DNA of 64,000 bases from Paraburkholderia heleia NBRC 101817 (GTDB lineage: Bacteria; Pseudomonadota; Gammaproteobacteria; Burkholderiales; Burkholderiaceae). The notes under the pieces were generated by a model. That model made no database searches. It had not been told where the DNA came from and saw only the letters and a list, made by a program, of their open reading frames with translations. The stretch lies in assembly GCF_000739775.1 (NCBI RefSeq), contig NZ_BBJH01000046.1, positions 1-64,000 of the forward strand. Direction: 5' to 3'. Of the stretch, positions 26,831 through 36,952 are shown in pieces; positions within the stretch are counted from its first letter, which is position 1; every line of letters starts with the position of its first letter. Position numbers and translations under genes: made by a program.

Positions 26831-27496
26831 ATGTCCAGAATCTTTTCTTTCAAACTTTGGTTTGCCTTTTCGACATTCGCGCTGTTGGCGGCGTGTGCGC
26901 AGCCTGTCAGGCACGTCGATTACACGGCCTTCAGGAACAGCCGTCCGCATTCGATCCTGGTGCTCCCGCCGGAGAATGAAACGACCTCCGTACAGGCGAC
27001 GAACAGCATGCTCTCGCAGATGACGATGCCGCTCGCCGAAGCAGGCTATTACGTGGTGCCGGTGGCGGTGATGGATGAGACATTCCGGCAGAACGGCTTG
27101 ACTGTCCCGGCAGACATTCAGGCAACCACACCCGCAAAGCTTCGCGAAATCTTCGGTGCCGACGCCGTGCTGTATTCGAAGATCACGCAATTCGGAACCA
27201 CGTACCAGGTGGTCGATAGTGCGACTGTCGTCACGGCGTCGGCAAGACTGGTGGACCTGAAAACCGGCGATGTGCTGTGGCAGGGCAGAGCAACTGCCAA
27301 CAGCAACGAGGGGAATAACTACGGCGGTGGGAGCTTGATCGGCATGCTCGTAACCGCGGCGGTCAAGCAGATTGCGAACTCGGTCACGGACAAGAGCCAC
27401 GATATTGCTGCTGCGACGAGCTATAGGCTTCTGCACGCGGGGCCGCCGAATGGTCTGCTGTATGGGCCGAGATCGCCGAAATACGGCACAGATTGA
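26831..27496 (+). CDS. GNA1162 / DUF799 family lipoprotein
   Basis: A 221-residue lipoprotein with lipobox L-A-A-C at residue 22. The family is recognised from D-Y-T-A-F-R-x-S-R-P-H-S-I-L-V-L-P-P-x-N-E-T, P-L-A-E-A-G-Y-Y-V-V-P-V-A-V-M-D-E-T-F, and F-G-A-D-A-V-L-Y-S-K-I-T-Q-F-G-T. Neisserial GNA1162 is a surface-associated lipoprotein with a TolB-N-like fold. It completes a conserved three-lipoprotein operon; its role is unknown, perhaps as part of an outer-membrane assembly with the CsgG-like protein. Confidence 0.88.
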   Translation: MSRIFSFKLWFAFSTFALLAACAQPVRHVDYTAFRNSRPHSILVLPPENETTSVQATNSMLSQMTMPLAEAGYYVVPVAVMDETFRQNGLTVPADIQATTPAKLREIFGADAVLYSKITQFGTTYQVVDSATVVTASARLVDLKTGDVLWQGRATANSNEGNNYGGGSLIGMLVTAAVKQIANSVTDKSHDIAAATSYRLLHAGPPNGLLYGPRSPKYGTD

Positions 27497-27790
27497 CCGT
27501 GCCGGTTGTCACGCGCGATGCTCCATGCGGCGAGTAGCGCGTCTGGCGGGTTCGTAATTGTCGGCCCCCTCGTTGGGATTCACGATTCCGGAAAGCCGCA
27601 GCCGTCGAAGCTCACCGCTCATCGCGATGAGTTTCTCCCCGGAGACCACCCGATTACCCGTAGGCGTCTTGCTGAAAATCGTGACGGTCAGCGTGCCGGT
27701 CATATCGCTCGAAAGAAAGTGAGCGTCGCTGTCGTTGAACGAGGTCGAAGCCGAGCCGATATTGAAAAGTAACGCGAGACGCTGGCGCTC

Positions 27791-28690
27791 TCAAACCCTC
27801 TTCATGCGTTCCCAGCCGTGGCGCACGGCGGCCTTGAATCTTTCCCAGCCGTTTTCCGCGTAGCGCGACTCCCAATCTTCGCGAGCGCTCGGCTCAACCC
27901 CTTGCCAGTCGTGTCCGCGATACCGTTCGTCCATGCCCAGCGTTGCACCGTGCTCGTAGGCTGCGCAATATTCTTCGTAGGACATGCCGGAGTCCGCGTA
28001 ATTTGCGTCATAGTCTTTGCTGACTTCCGTCTCGCAGGATGTGTCGTCGACGGGGGTGCCCATGAAGGGATCGCCCACCAGGCCTCTCGCCGATGTCTGC
28101 TGCGCTTTGGCTGGGCTCCCGGTTCTTGCAGGCTCAGTCGCCGCGCGCGTCGTGAGCTGCTGCATGCCGCTGACGACGGTTGGCACTGCAGATGAAAATG
28201 CCGTATGCCGTGCTTCGGATCCCGACTCGGGCGATGTCTCGTGCAGGTTTTCGGGCGCTCGAGCCGTACTCCGGGAGGGTGCCGTGACTGACGAGGCGTT
28301 GCGCCAGGCGCTGCTGCGTTCCTCGATGTCCGCTGCACCCGCGCTGCGCATTACTTCGCGCGCCAGGTTCACTTGCATTTCGGAAACGTCCGCGCTGACG
28401 ACGGATCCGCCACGGCGGATGAACTCCCGATAATCTTCGGTCTCGGGCGGATACGCGCCCTGTGTGAAGAGCCGCGCGAACAAGCGTTCTAGTTGATCGA
28501 ATACCGGCGTATGTTGTCCCACATCGCTCGCACCGGTTGCATACACACGCGGCCCTTTTTCCACCGGGGCCTCGACAGACATCGAGTAAATGGCTATATC
28601 GGCTTGTGCGACGCCTGCGTCGCCTAGCGCCCTTTGCGCGGAACGTGCGCTCCCATAGCTGTCGTAGACGCCCAATACGGTTTGCCTCAT
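27791..28690 (-). CDS. YflT-like general stress domain protein with acidic C-terminus
   Basis: A 299-residue protein. The first ~105 residues read as a YflT / heat-induced stress domain (V-L-G-V-Y-D-S-Y-G-S-A-R-S-A-Q-R-A-L, a strand-helix-strand order ending in G-G-S-V-V-S-A-D-V). A long Ser/Thr/Ala/Pro-rich linker follows, then an acidic Tyr-rich C-terminus (D-A-N-Y-A-D-S-G-M-S-Y-E-E-Y-C-A-A-Y-E-H-G) ending in a basic helix. The start at 28690 has an AGGGAG at good spacing; the frame is open to 28750. It may respond to general stress. The family has no defined reaction. Confidence 0.75.
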   Translation of the reverse strand: MRQTVLGVYDSYGSARSAQRALGDAGVAQADIAIYSMSVEAPVEKGPRVYATGASDVGQHTPVFDQLERLFARLFTQGAYPPETEDYREFIRRGGSVVSADVSEMQVNLAREVMRSAGAADIEERSSAWRNASSVTAPSRSTARAPENLHETSPESGSEARHTAFSSAVPTVVSGMQQLTTRAATEPARTGSPAKAQQTSARGLVGDPFMGTPVDDTSCETEVSKDYDANYADSGMSYEEYCAAYEHGATLGMDERYRGHDWQGVEPSAREDWESRYAENGWERFKAAVRHGWERMKRV

Positions 28691-28881
28691 GACTGTCTCC
28701 CTTCGCTGTCGACGGGCGGCGGTGCCGCCGCGTACGAGGCGTGGGCGCAACGGTCATGCCCGATTGCGGGAACAGGCGATTCGGGCGATCCGGCACCCCG
28801 GGGAAAGCGTTCGGATTCACCGGGTCCGTCATGGACCCGCTCGCGCATCTTGCGTGTGGGAGGCGCAATGCGTTCGCGAGG

Positions 28882-28907
28882 CAAAAAAATACCCGCACAA
28901 GGCGGGC
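28882..28907 (-). terminator. Rho-independent terminator for the AraC-type gene
   Basis: On the minus strand CCCGC-CTTGT-GCGGG is followed by TATTTTTTT. It lies about 190 bases after the AraC-family stop codon, in the otherwise empty 28691-29098 stretch. Confidence 0.6.
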
Positions 28908-29098
28908 AAGAGGATTGAGGAGACACAAAGAGAGCACGCGGGGCACTCTCGATGCAACTGTAGCGTTTATCGCGGCGCCCTACACCTATCAGAACGGGGA
29001 GGGCGGACGAAATATCGACGTGGGCGGCAACGCAAGGCGGAAATGCGGCGGATCGCGTGGCAATTGATTGGGAATACGGAGATCATTGCGCGCCAGAC

Positions 29099-30070
29099 TC
29101 AGTGCGACGACACATAAATCGCATCTGCAAACGGCTCCGGAAGGGCAAAGCTTGTGCGCATCCGCTTCGTTTCCGCCGCGGGCGTCAGGCCAAAGAGTCT
29201 TTTGAACTCCCTGCTGAACTGGGACGCACTCGTGTAGCCCACCGCGAAGCTCGCCGCCTCCGCGGTCAGGTCCTGGCGGACCATCAACAGGCGGGCCTGA
29301 TGCAAACGCGTTGACTTCACATACTGCATCGGCGAAACCTGGGTGATTGCCTTGAAGTGGCTATGAAAGCTCGGAACGCTCATTCCCGCTTCCTGTGCCA
29401 ACTGCATCACGTCCAGCGGTTGCGCGTAGCCGGCGTGGATAAGGCGTAGCGATCTGCCAATTCGGCCGAACTGACCTCGCATCGCCAAAGCCTCGCGCAT
29501 CGAGCTGCCTTGTGCGCCCGTGAGCACCCGGAAATAGAGTTCACGCAGCAGGCACGGGCCCAATACTGCGGCTTCGATGGGCCGATGCATCGCCTCGAGC
29601 AAGCGCAGAAACGAGACCTGCATCGCCTCATCCATCGGCGTCGACATCATGCTCTGAGGCGCCTGCACGCGCTCCGTTACGCCTTCGCGATCGATCTGTA
29701 CCGCCAGTTCGGCCGCCAACGTGAAATCGAGGTGCAGGTAGAGCGCAAGCAACGGACGCGCCTCGGTTGCGTCGGTTTCCATGCTGAACGGAACAGGCAC
29801 GGACACAGCCAGATAGTGATGTTCGTCGTACAGGTAGAGATGGTCGCCGAAGTAGCCTCGCTTGCGCCCCTGACAAACGATCACGATGCCGGGGTCGTAG
29901 AGCACCGGCGTGCGTGACAGCGGCCGGTTCGAACGCAGGATACGGACGCCCGGCAGCGCGGTGAGGTTGTAGCCCTCCTCGGGCGCCAACGCGCGAAGCA
30001 ACGCAATGATGCGATTGCGGCTTCGCGACGTGAGGCCAGGATAGTGGGTAGAGGTCCGCTTCGTGCTCAT
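29099..30070 (-). CDS. AraC-family transcriptional regulator
   Basis: A 323-residue regulator. The N-terminal half matches the AraC_N type effector domain (R-S-N-R-P-L-S-R-T-P-V-L-Y-D-P-G-I-V-I-V-C-Q-G-R-K, then Y-L-A-V-S-V-P-V-P-F). The C-terminal ~100 residues hold two helix-turn-helix motifs, the second in F-A-V-G-Y-T-S-A-S-Q-F-S-R-E-F-K-R-L-F-G. It is divergent from the SDR gene with a 94-base gap, so it most likely controls that gene. The ATG at 30070 was used; a TTG 12 bases upstream is less likely. Confidence 0.9.
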   Translation of the reverse strand: MSTKRTSTHYPGLTSRSRNRIIALLRALAPEEGYNLTALPGVRILRSNRPLSRTPVLYDPGIVIVCQGRKRGYFGDHLYLYDEHHYLAVSVPVPFSMETDATEARPLLALYLHLDFTLAAELAVQIDREGVTERVQAPQSMMSTPMDEAMQVSFLRLLEAMHRPIEAAVLGPCLLRELYFRVLTGAQGSSMREALAMRGQFGRIGRSLRLIHAGYAQPLDVMQLAQEAGMSVPSFHSHFKAITQVSPMQYVKSTRLHQARLLMVRQDLTAEAASFAVGYTSASQFSREFKRLFGLTPAAETKRMRTSFALPEPFADAIYVSSH

Positions 30071-30164
30071 AGTTTTAGGCAAGAAAATTAGCAGAATCAG
30101 GCTTTGTTTAGCCCCGTCCTCAGACTAGTATGCACTCACCTGGCAACGTTCGGGAGAAGCTTCA

Positions 30165-30998
30165 ATGGAGTCCAGCAAAATTCTGCTCATCACTGGCGTG
30201 AGCAGCGGCTTTGGCCGCGCGCTTGCGCAAGAGGCGCTGGCCGCAGGTCACAAAGTCGTCGGTACCGTGAGAAGTGCCGAGGCGAAGCGCGAGTTCGAGT
30301 CTCTTTCTGCGAAAGCCGCATTCGCACGTGTGCTCGATGTGACCGACTTCGATGCGATCGACGGCGTCGTCGAAGAAATCGAGGCGAGCGTCGGGCCGGT
30401 TGACGTGTTGGTCAATAATGCCGGCTACGGGCACGAAGGCGTCATGGAAGAATCGCCCCTGGCCGAAATGCGCAAACAGTTCGACGTCAACGTGTTTGGC
30501 GCTGTCGCCATGATGAAGGCGGTTCTGCCATTCATGCGTGCGCGCAGACGTGGGCACATTTTGAACATCACGTCGATGGGCGGCTATATCACCATGCCGG
30601 GAATCACTTACTACTGCGGTAGCAAGTTCGCACTGGAGGGTATCTCCGAGGCGCTTGGCAAAGAGGTCGAAGCTTTCGGTGTCGCCGTGACAGCCGTCGC
30701 GCCTGGCTCGTTCCGCACCGACTGGGCCGGTCGCTCGATGCGACGAACGCCCCGTTCGATCCCGGATTACGACACGATTTTCGACCCCGTGCGCAAGGCG
30801 CGCGAGGAGAAAAGCGGCAAACAATTGGGCGATCCCCGGAAGGCGGCGCGCGCGATGCTTGCCGCAATTGCCGCGGAGTATCCGCCCGCGCATCTATTGC
30901 TCGGTAGCGATGCACTCGGGCTCGTGAGGGACAAGCTGTCGATGCTGGAAGTCGAAATCCGCGCCTGGGAGAGCGTGACGGTCTCGACGGACGGCTGA
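30165..30998 (+). CDS. Short-chain dehydrogenase/reductase
   Basis: A 277-residue classical SDR. NAD(P)-binding T-G-V-S-S-G-F-G-R-A (residues 10-19), N-N-A-G-Y-G (about 86-91), catalytic Ser in N-I-T-S-M-G-G and the Y-Y-C-G-S-K motif (Tyr/Lys). The length and C-terminus fit the oxidoreductase group often paired with AraC-type regulators. GGGAGAAG precedes the ATG. Substrate unknown; the divergent AraC gene suggests induction by the substrate. Confidence 0.9.
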   Translation: MESSKILLITGVSSGFGRALAQEALAAGHKVVGTVRSAEAKREFESLSAKAAFARVLDVTDFDAIDGVVEEIEASVGPVDVLVNNAGYGHEGVMEESPLAEMRKQFDVNVFGAVAMMKAVLPFMRARRRGHILNITSMGGYITMPGITYYCGSKFALEGISEALGKEVEAFGVAVTAVAPGSFRTDWAGRSMRRTPRSIPDYDTIFDPVRKAREEKSGKQLGDPRKAARAMLAAIAAEYPPAHLLLGSDALGLVRDKLSMLEVEIRAWESVTVSTDG

Positions 30999-31191
30999 GG
31001 ATCGCGGGCGCATCGAGGTTTCTCACCCGGCCTGAAGCCGCTGGCACGCCGTTGCGAACCAATGATCGACCAGGCGCTGTGCCGCCTGTAGATCCTCCGG
31101 GTAGTATGGGTCGTTCCATGCTTGCGAAGCATCACGCGCCGGGATGATTTCGGCGGTGCAAACGCCCCCGGCATGTGCAGATTTGCCTGGA

Positions 31192-32490
<1,299 letters not shown>

Positions 32491-32875
32491 CGTCCGCCCC
32501 TTTCCTCGTACAAACCGCTTCGAAAGTGCGCCGGTGCAGCGCCCAATTTCTGCGCGTATGCCAACAGCCGCCTCGCGCATACGATGTGCCACGATGAGCA
32601 GGGGAATCGATTCTATTGAGGATAACTATGAACAACGCTACGCATCGCCCGATGCAGCCGGATGATCCCGGCGTTCCTTTGTACGGTTGGGCGTTTTCGC
32701 CGACGGCATTTTGAGAAATCGCCACCGGCAAAAGTCTCCACACGTCACGTACGGATCCGGCAGCACGTCACGCGTGGGGTTCAAGTCGAGAGCCGGACTT
32801 GAACAAGAGCCTTTATCACCCGCCGGGAAAGCATGATCCGTGCGCAGATCATCGGTACAGGCGTCCCGATCGGCG
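32491..32875. other. Intergenic stretch without a gene
   Basis: Between the Gly-rich gene and the end of the metallophosphoesterase gene. The initiation region of the Gly-rich gene is here; no coding pattern, terminator or clear promoter was recognised in the remainder. Confidence 0.5.
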
Positions 32876-34225
32876 TCAGGGTTTTCCGCTCTGCGCAAAT
32901 TCCCGGATGCGCGCGGCCAGCGCGGGTATGCCAGCATTGCGGGCCGCGTAGTGAGAAATCTGGCGTGTGGCCAGATCGACGGTCACCTGATCGTCGGGCG
33001 CCTTGGTATAGGGTCCGTCGACGGCAGCGTGATATTCGATGCGCAACTGGGCGTCGTTCGCAACGATGCGCAAATAGCCGTAATTCTGGTCGTCGTAGTT
33101 TTCGATGACTACGGCATCGGTGTCCTTCGAGGCGGCCTGGATCAACTGCGGTGCCCGAAGCGGCGGCTGCCCGTTGCTGGTCAGCCGCTGGATACCGTGT
33201 CCACCGTTACCGCACACGATGTACGGAATGTGGGTTCCGTCCGGACGTGTGCGTGTAAAGCGCTGATAGTTGTGCGCATGTCCCGCAAGATCGGCATGGG
33301 GCCATACGCCCACCTCTTCGCAGATCGCGTCGATCTGCTGCTGCATCTCGATACTCCAGCCGTGACGTCCGCGAGCGACATACGGCGGATGATGATGCGC
33401 GAACAGGAGTGCGCCCCCGTAGCCTTCCTTTTTCACCCGCTTCAACGCCGCCTTGAGAAACTTCAGCTGGCTGTTGCCGATGTCGCTGTTCGAAATCACG
33501 CCAGGATCTTCGAGCGTATTGCTATACAACGCGATGATGCGCACAAACGGCGCTTCGAACGTAAAGAAGACGCCAGGTTGAATTTGCGCCGTACGTGAAA
33601 GGTTGCCCGCATCGGGAGAGACCTGAAAGCAGTCGGAGCAGAAGTTTCGCAGAAACGCCTGCAAACTCTTTTCGTGCTGCAATGGCGAGATCATCCCGTC
33701 ATGATTGCCGGCGACGGCGAGAATCGGTGCGTGGTAGTCGCGATAGGGTTCATAGAACTGGTCGTAGTAGTACTGCGCTTCGCCAAAGCTATAGACGATG
33801 TCGCCCAGCAGAAAATTGAATTGCGGCACTTCGGCAGGATCGGTTTCGTCGAAGTCGCTGACCATCTTGTCGGCGACTTCGTTCTGCGTTTTCGGGCCGC
33901 GAGTACTACCGCAATCGCCCGTCGAGTGAAAAACGATCTGCCCGTTCGTGTTGATCTGGTCGAGGATCGTCTGATCGTTGCTGATCACGTCCGCGAGTGT
34001 CAGGCGGGGCTCGACGCCGCCACGCGGCGCTGGAAACGCAAGGGCCTTGAGTTTGTGCTCGCGGTTGAGTTCGTCGATCATCCGGTAGGCCGCTACGTCG
34101 GAGGCATGCCTGACGATGAAGGTTTGCGGATCGGGCGTAGGCTGCGGCTGCGAGAAGACCGGGGCGGCGAGAACGCGGCCGCTGCCACTGCTGGTCGGCG
34201 TTCGAACCGGGCGCTTCTTTGGCAT
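32876..34225 (-). CDS. Calcineurin-like metallophosphoesterase
   Basis: A 449-residue protein of the purple acid phosphatase-like metallophosphoesterase fold. The metal-binding blocks are visible in order: S-T-G-D-C-G (about residue 103), G-D-I-V-Y (141), G-N-H-D (173), A-H-H-H-P-P-Y and G-H-A-H-N-Y-Q-R, then G-N-G-G-H-G. Two divalent metals are expected. There is no clear signal peptide; the first 30 residues are basic and Pro/Ser-rich. The substrate (phosphomono- or diester) cannot be told from sequence. It has no evident operon partner. Confidence 0.88.
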   Translation of the reverse strand: MPKKRPVRTPTSSGSGRVLAAPVFSQPQPTPDPQTFIVRHASDVAAYRMIDELNREHKLKALAFPAPRGGVEPRLTLADVISNDQTILDQINTNGQIVFHSTGDCGSTRGPKTQNEVADKMVSDFDETDPAEVPQFNFLLGDIVYSFGEAQYYYDQFYEPYRDYHAPILAVAGNHDGMISPLQHEKSLQAFLRNFCSDCFQVSPDAGNLSRTAQIQPGVFFTFEAPFVRIIALYSNTLEDPGVISNSDIGNSQLKFLKAALKRVKKEGYGGALLFAHHHPPYVARGRHGWSIEMQQQIDAICEEVGVWPHADLAGHAHNYQRFTRTRPDGTHIPYIVCGNGGHGIQRLTSNGQPPLRAPQLIQAASKDTDAVVIENYDDQNYGYLRIVANDAQLRIEYHAAVDGPYTKAPDDQVTVDLATRQISHYAARNAGIPALAARIREFAQSGKP

Positions 34226-34508
34226 GTTCTATTTCCTCCACTCGTGGATACAAAGCGGGACCGCGCCTGACGGGCATGGTCCCCTGCCGAATGCTCCGGG
34301 TGAGACGGCGGCTTGCGGGAGAGGTTCAGTCGGAGTCGTTGCAGGTCGTAACAGGCGATTTTTTTCTCCGTTTATACTCACTGTCGCCTGAATGGCTCAC
34401 GTCCAGGTCCCACGCTGCACGCCGAAAAAAACCACGACATCAGTCGACAACACGGCACGCGATTCACGTTTCGCAACCGCGGTTCTTACATAACGGGTGG
34501 GACCTATT

Positions 34509-35576
34509 ATGCTAAATCGTGCTTTTGGCGCAGTGATTTCATCTTTGCTTGTGGCCGGCGTGGCCGCTTTGCCGGCTATCGCGCATGCCGACGACAGCTT
34601 CGCGCAGGACGACGGCGCGTCGCATGGCCGCGCGGTCAAGGTGATGATCATTTCGATGTTCGGCCCGGAAGGGCAGGTGTGGCTGGATCATCTCGGACCG
34701 TGGCAGGACATCACCGTCGCGGGTCTGTCCCCTGATTACCCGGCCGTGCACTGCAACCGGCAGGATGTCTGTGTGATGACTACGGGCATGGGACACGCGA
34801 ATGCCGCCGCGTCGATCATGGCGCTGACGTTCTCGCCGCGGTTCGACTTGCGCCATACGTACTTCATGGTGGCGGGCATTGCCGGGATCGATCCGCTTCA
34901 GGGGACCGTCGGTTCCGCTGCCTGGGCGAACTGGCTCGTCGACTTCGGCATTCAGTGGGAGATCGACGGACGCGAAATTCCGCCGGGCTGGAACACCGGC
35001 TATCTCGGCATCAACACGACGGGCCCGACGCAGAAGCCGCCGCTCGACTATCGCACCGAAGTGTTCCAGCTGAATCCGGCGCTGACGAACGCGGCATTCG
35101 CGCTGTCGCGCAACGTGACGCTGAGCGACGACGCGCAGGCACAGGCCGCACGCGCCAAATACAGCTATGCACCCGCAAATCGGCCGCCGACGGTGATCCA
35201 GTGCGATACGCTGGCGGGCGATACCTGGTGGTCGGGCACCGAACTCGGCGAGCGAGCGCGGCAATGGACCAAGATCCTGACCGACGGCAAGGGCACCTAC
35301 TGCACCACGCAGCAGGAAGACAACGCCACCTTCGAAGCGCTGACGCGAGCGGCGAACGTGCATCGCGTCGACCTGAACCGTGTCGCGGTGCTGCGCGCCG
35401 GCTCGGACTTCGACCGGCCGTATGCGGGCCAGTCGAGCGCGGATAATCTGCTCAACTACGCGTCGCAAGGCGGCTTCACGATCGCGATCGGCAATCTGTT
35501 CCTCGCGGGCAATCCGCTCGTGCAGGACATCGTCGCGCATTGGGGGGAGTGGCGCCATGGCGTGCCGCAGCGGTAG
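34509..35576 (+). CDS. Purine nucleoside permease-like protein (NUP family)
   Basis: A 355-residue exported protein with a signal peptide (S-S-L-L-V-A-G-V-A-A-L-P-A-I-A-H-A-D). The mature part matches the NUP family: V-K-V-M-I-I-S-M-F-G-P-E-G, V-M-T-T-G-M-G-H-A-N-A-A-A-S-I, Y-F-M-V-A-G-I-A-G-I-D-P and C-D-T-L-A-G-D-T-W-W-S-G. The fold is related to nucleoside phosphorylases, so a periplasmic nucleoside-binding or cleaving role is as likely as transport. The ATG at 34509 was chosen; a GTG 12 bases upstream is possible. It starts 283 bases from the divergent metallophosphoesterase gene. Confidence 0.88.
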   Translation: MLNRAFGAVISSLLVAGVAALPAIAHADDSFAQDDGASHGRAVKVMIISMFGPEGQVWLDHLGPWQDITVAGLSPDYPAVHCNRQDVCVMTTGMGHANAAASIMALTFSPRFDLRHTYFMVAGIAGIDPLQGTVGSAAWANWLVDFGIQWEIDGREIPPGWNTGYLGINTTGPTQKPPLDYRTEVFQLNPALTNAAFALSRNVTLSDDAQAQAARAKYSYAPANRPPTVIQCDTLAGDTWWSGTELGERARQWTKILTDGKGTYCTTQQEDNATFEALTRAANVHRVDLNRVAVLRAGSDFDRPYAGQSSADNLLNYASQGGFTIAIGNLFLAGNPLVQDIVAHWGEWRHGVPQR

Positions 35577-35633
35577 TGCGCTTGCGGGCCGCCTGCGCGC
35601 AGATCCGTGACCGGTTCTCGCGGCGAGGCCATC

Positions 35634-36839
35634 TCAGGGTTTGAGCTTCGCGAGGCGCGGTGCGAACCGGCACATGACGAGGGGGAGGACGGCCAGGACG
35701 GCGCCGACATGGAATGTAGTGGATGCGCCATGCCGGTCCCACAACCAGCCGGCGATGACGCTTGCAAACAGCATACAGATGCCGCTTGCGAGATTGAAGA
35801 CGCCAAACGCCGTGCCCCTGAGCGACGGCGGCGCGGTTTCGGCGACCATCGCGGAGAGAATGCCTTGCGTGAACCCCATGTGCAGGCCCCACAGTGCGAC
35901 GCCGATGAGCAGGGTGACGATCGATGCACGCGCGCCGAGGACCAGATCCGCGGCGATCAGTGTGACAATGCCGAGCGCAAGCAAAACACGGCGGTCGGTT
36001 CGATCGGACAGCGCCCCAGCAGGATACGCGCTGAGCGCGTAGGTGAGACTCATCACCACCATGACGCCGGGAATCCACGCGATATCGATTCCCGTCTGCT
36101 GCGCGCGCAATACGAGGAACGCTTCGCTGAAGCGCGCGAGGGTGAAGGTGGCGCCAATCGCGACCACGAACCAGTAGCGCCCCGGAAATTCCCGCAACGC
36201 CTCCCAGCGCAGTGGTGACCGGAAGCCGTGGGACGCCTGTTCGTGGGCCGGCTCCTCGATGCCGAACACGATCAGGCCGACCGCTATCGCGGCCGGAACG
36301 ACAGCAAACCAGAGGACCGTGCGGATGTGATCGGAGAACCGGAACATCAGCACGATGGCCACGAGTGGCCCGGCGAATGCGCCGATGGTATCCATCGACT
36401 GTCTGAGCCCATAACACGCGCCGCGAATCTCCGGTGGCGAGACATCCGCGAGGAGCGCGTCTCGCGGCGCACCCCGTATTCCCTTGCCGGCACGATCGAT
36501 AAGGCGCGCCGCCGCGACAAGCGCGGGCGTGTGCGCCAGCGGAAAAAGCGGCTTGGACAGCGCGGCCAGCCCATAACCGAGCAGCAGCAGTGCCTTGCGC
36601 TTGCCTAGCCAGTCGCTCACGGGGCCCGAGAAGATCCTGACGATCATCGCGGTCGCTTCGGCGGCCCCTTCGAGCAAGCCCAGCGCGCCCACGCTCATGC
36701 CCATCGTGGTGACGAGGAAGATGGGCAGCAGCGCGTGAACGAGTTCGGAAGACAGGTCCATGAAAAGGCTCACGAATCCCAGCATGCGTACCGCGCGGGG
36801 AATGGGGATGCGTGAAGTTGCGGACGTTTCAGGCAGCAC
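35634..36839 (-). CDS. MFS transporter
   Basis: A ~401-residue major facilitator with about 12 hydrophobic segments. The loop 2-3 signature G-P-V-S-D-W-L-G-K-R-K is clear, as is its repeat P-A-G-A-L-S-D-R-T-D-R-R in the second half; R-A-G-K-G-I-R-G-A-P-R-D-A-L follows the fourth helix. That last motif is common in a group of uncharacterised inner-membrane exporters. The start is uncertain: a GTG at 36839 was chosen because the first helix begins about 20 residues later, but the frame is open to 36956, overlapping the RND stop by four bases, and an ATG at 36785 is also possible. Confidence 0.82.
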   Translation of the reverse strand: MLPETSATSRIPIPRAVRMLGFVSLFMDLSSELVHALLPIFLVTTMGMSVGALGLLEGAAEATAMIVRIFSGPVSDWLGKRKALLLLGYGLAALSKPLFPLAHTPALVAAARLIDRAGKGIRGAPRDALLADVSPPEIRGACYGLRQSMDTIGAFAGPLVAIVLMFRFSDHIRTVLWFAVVPAAIAVGLIVFGIEEPAHEQASHGFRSPLRWEALREFPGRYWFVVAIGATFTLARFSEAFLVLRAQQTGIDIAWIPGVMVVMSLTYALSAYPAGALSDRTDRRVLLALGIVTLIAADLVLGARASIVTLLIGVALWGLHMGFTQGILSAMVAETAPPSLRGTAFGVFNLASGICMLFASVIAGWLWDRHGASTTFHVGAVLAVLPLVMCRFAPRLAKLKP

Positions 36840-36952
36840 GGCACTCGCTCTGGAGATAGGTGAACGCGTATCGCGCGAGGGCGATGACGACCCTGTCCAA
36901 TGATGTCCGATGCGCTCGCCAGCAGCAACCAGACCGCCCGCTTTCACCCGGC

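Noticed and set aside
27506..27772. Short open frames between the GNA1162 and stress-protein genes
   Set aside because: Poor start context and non-protein-like composition on both strands; 294 bases without a supported gene.
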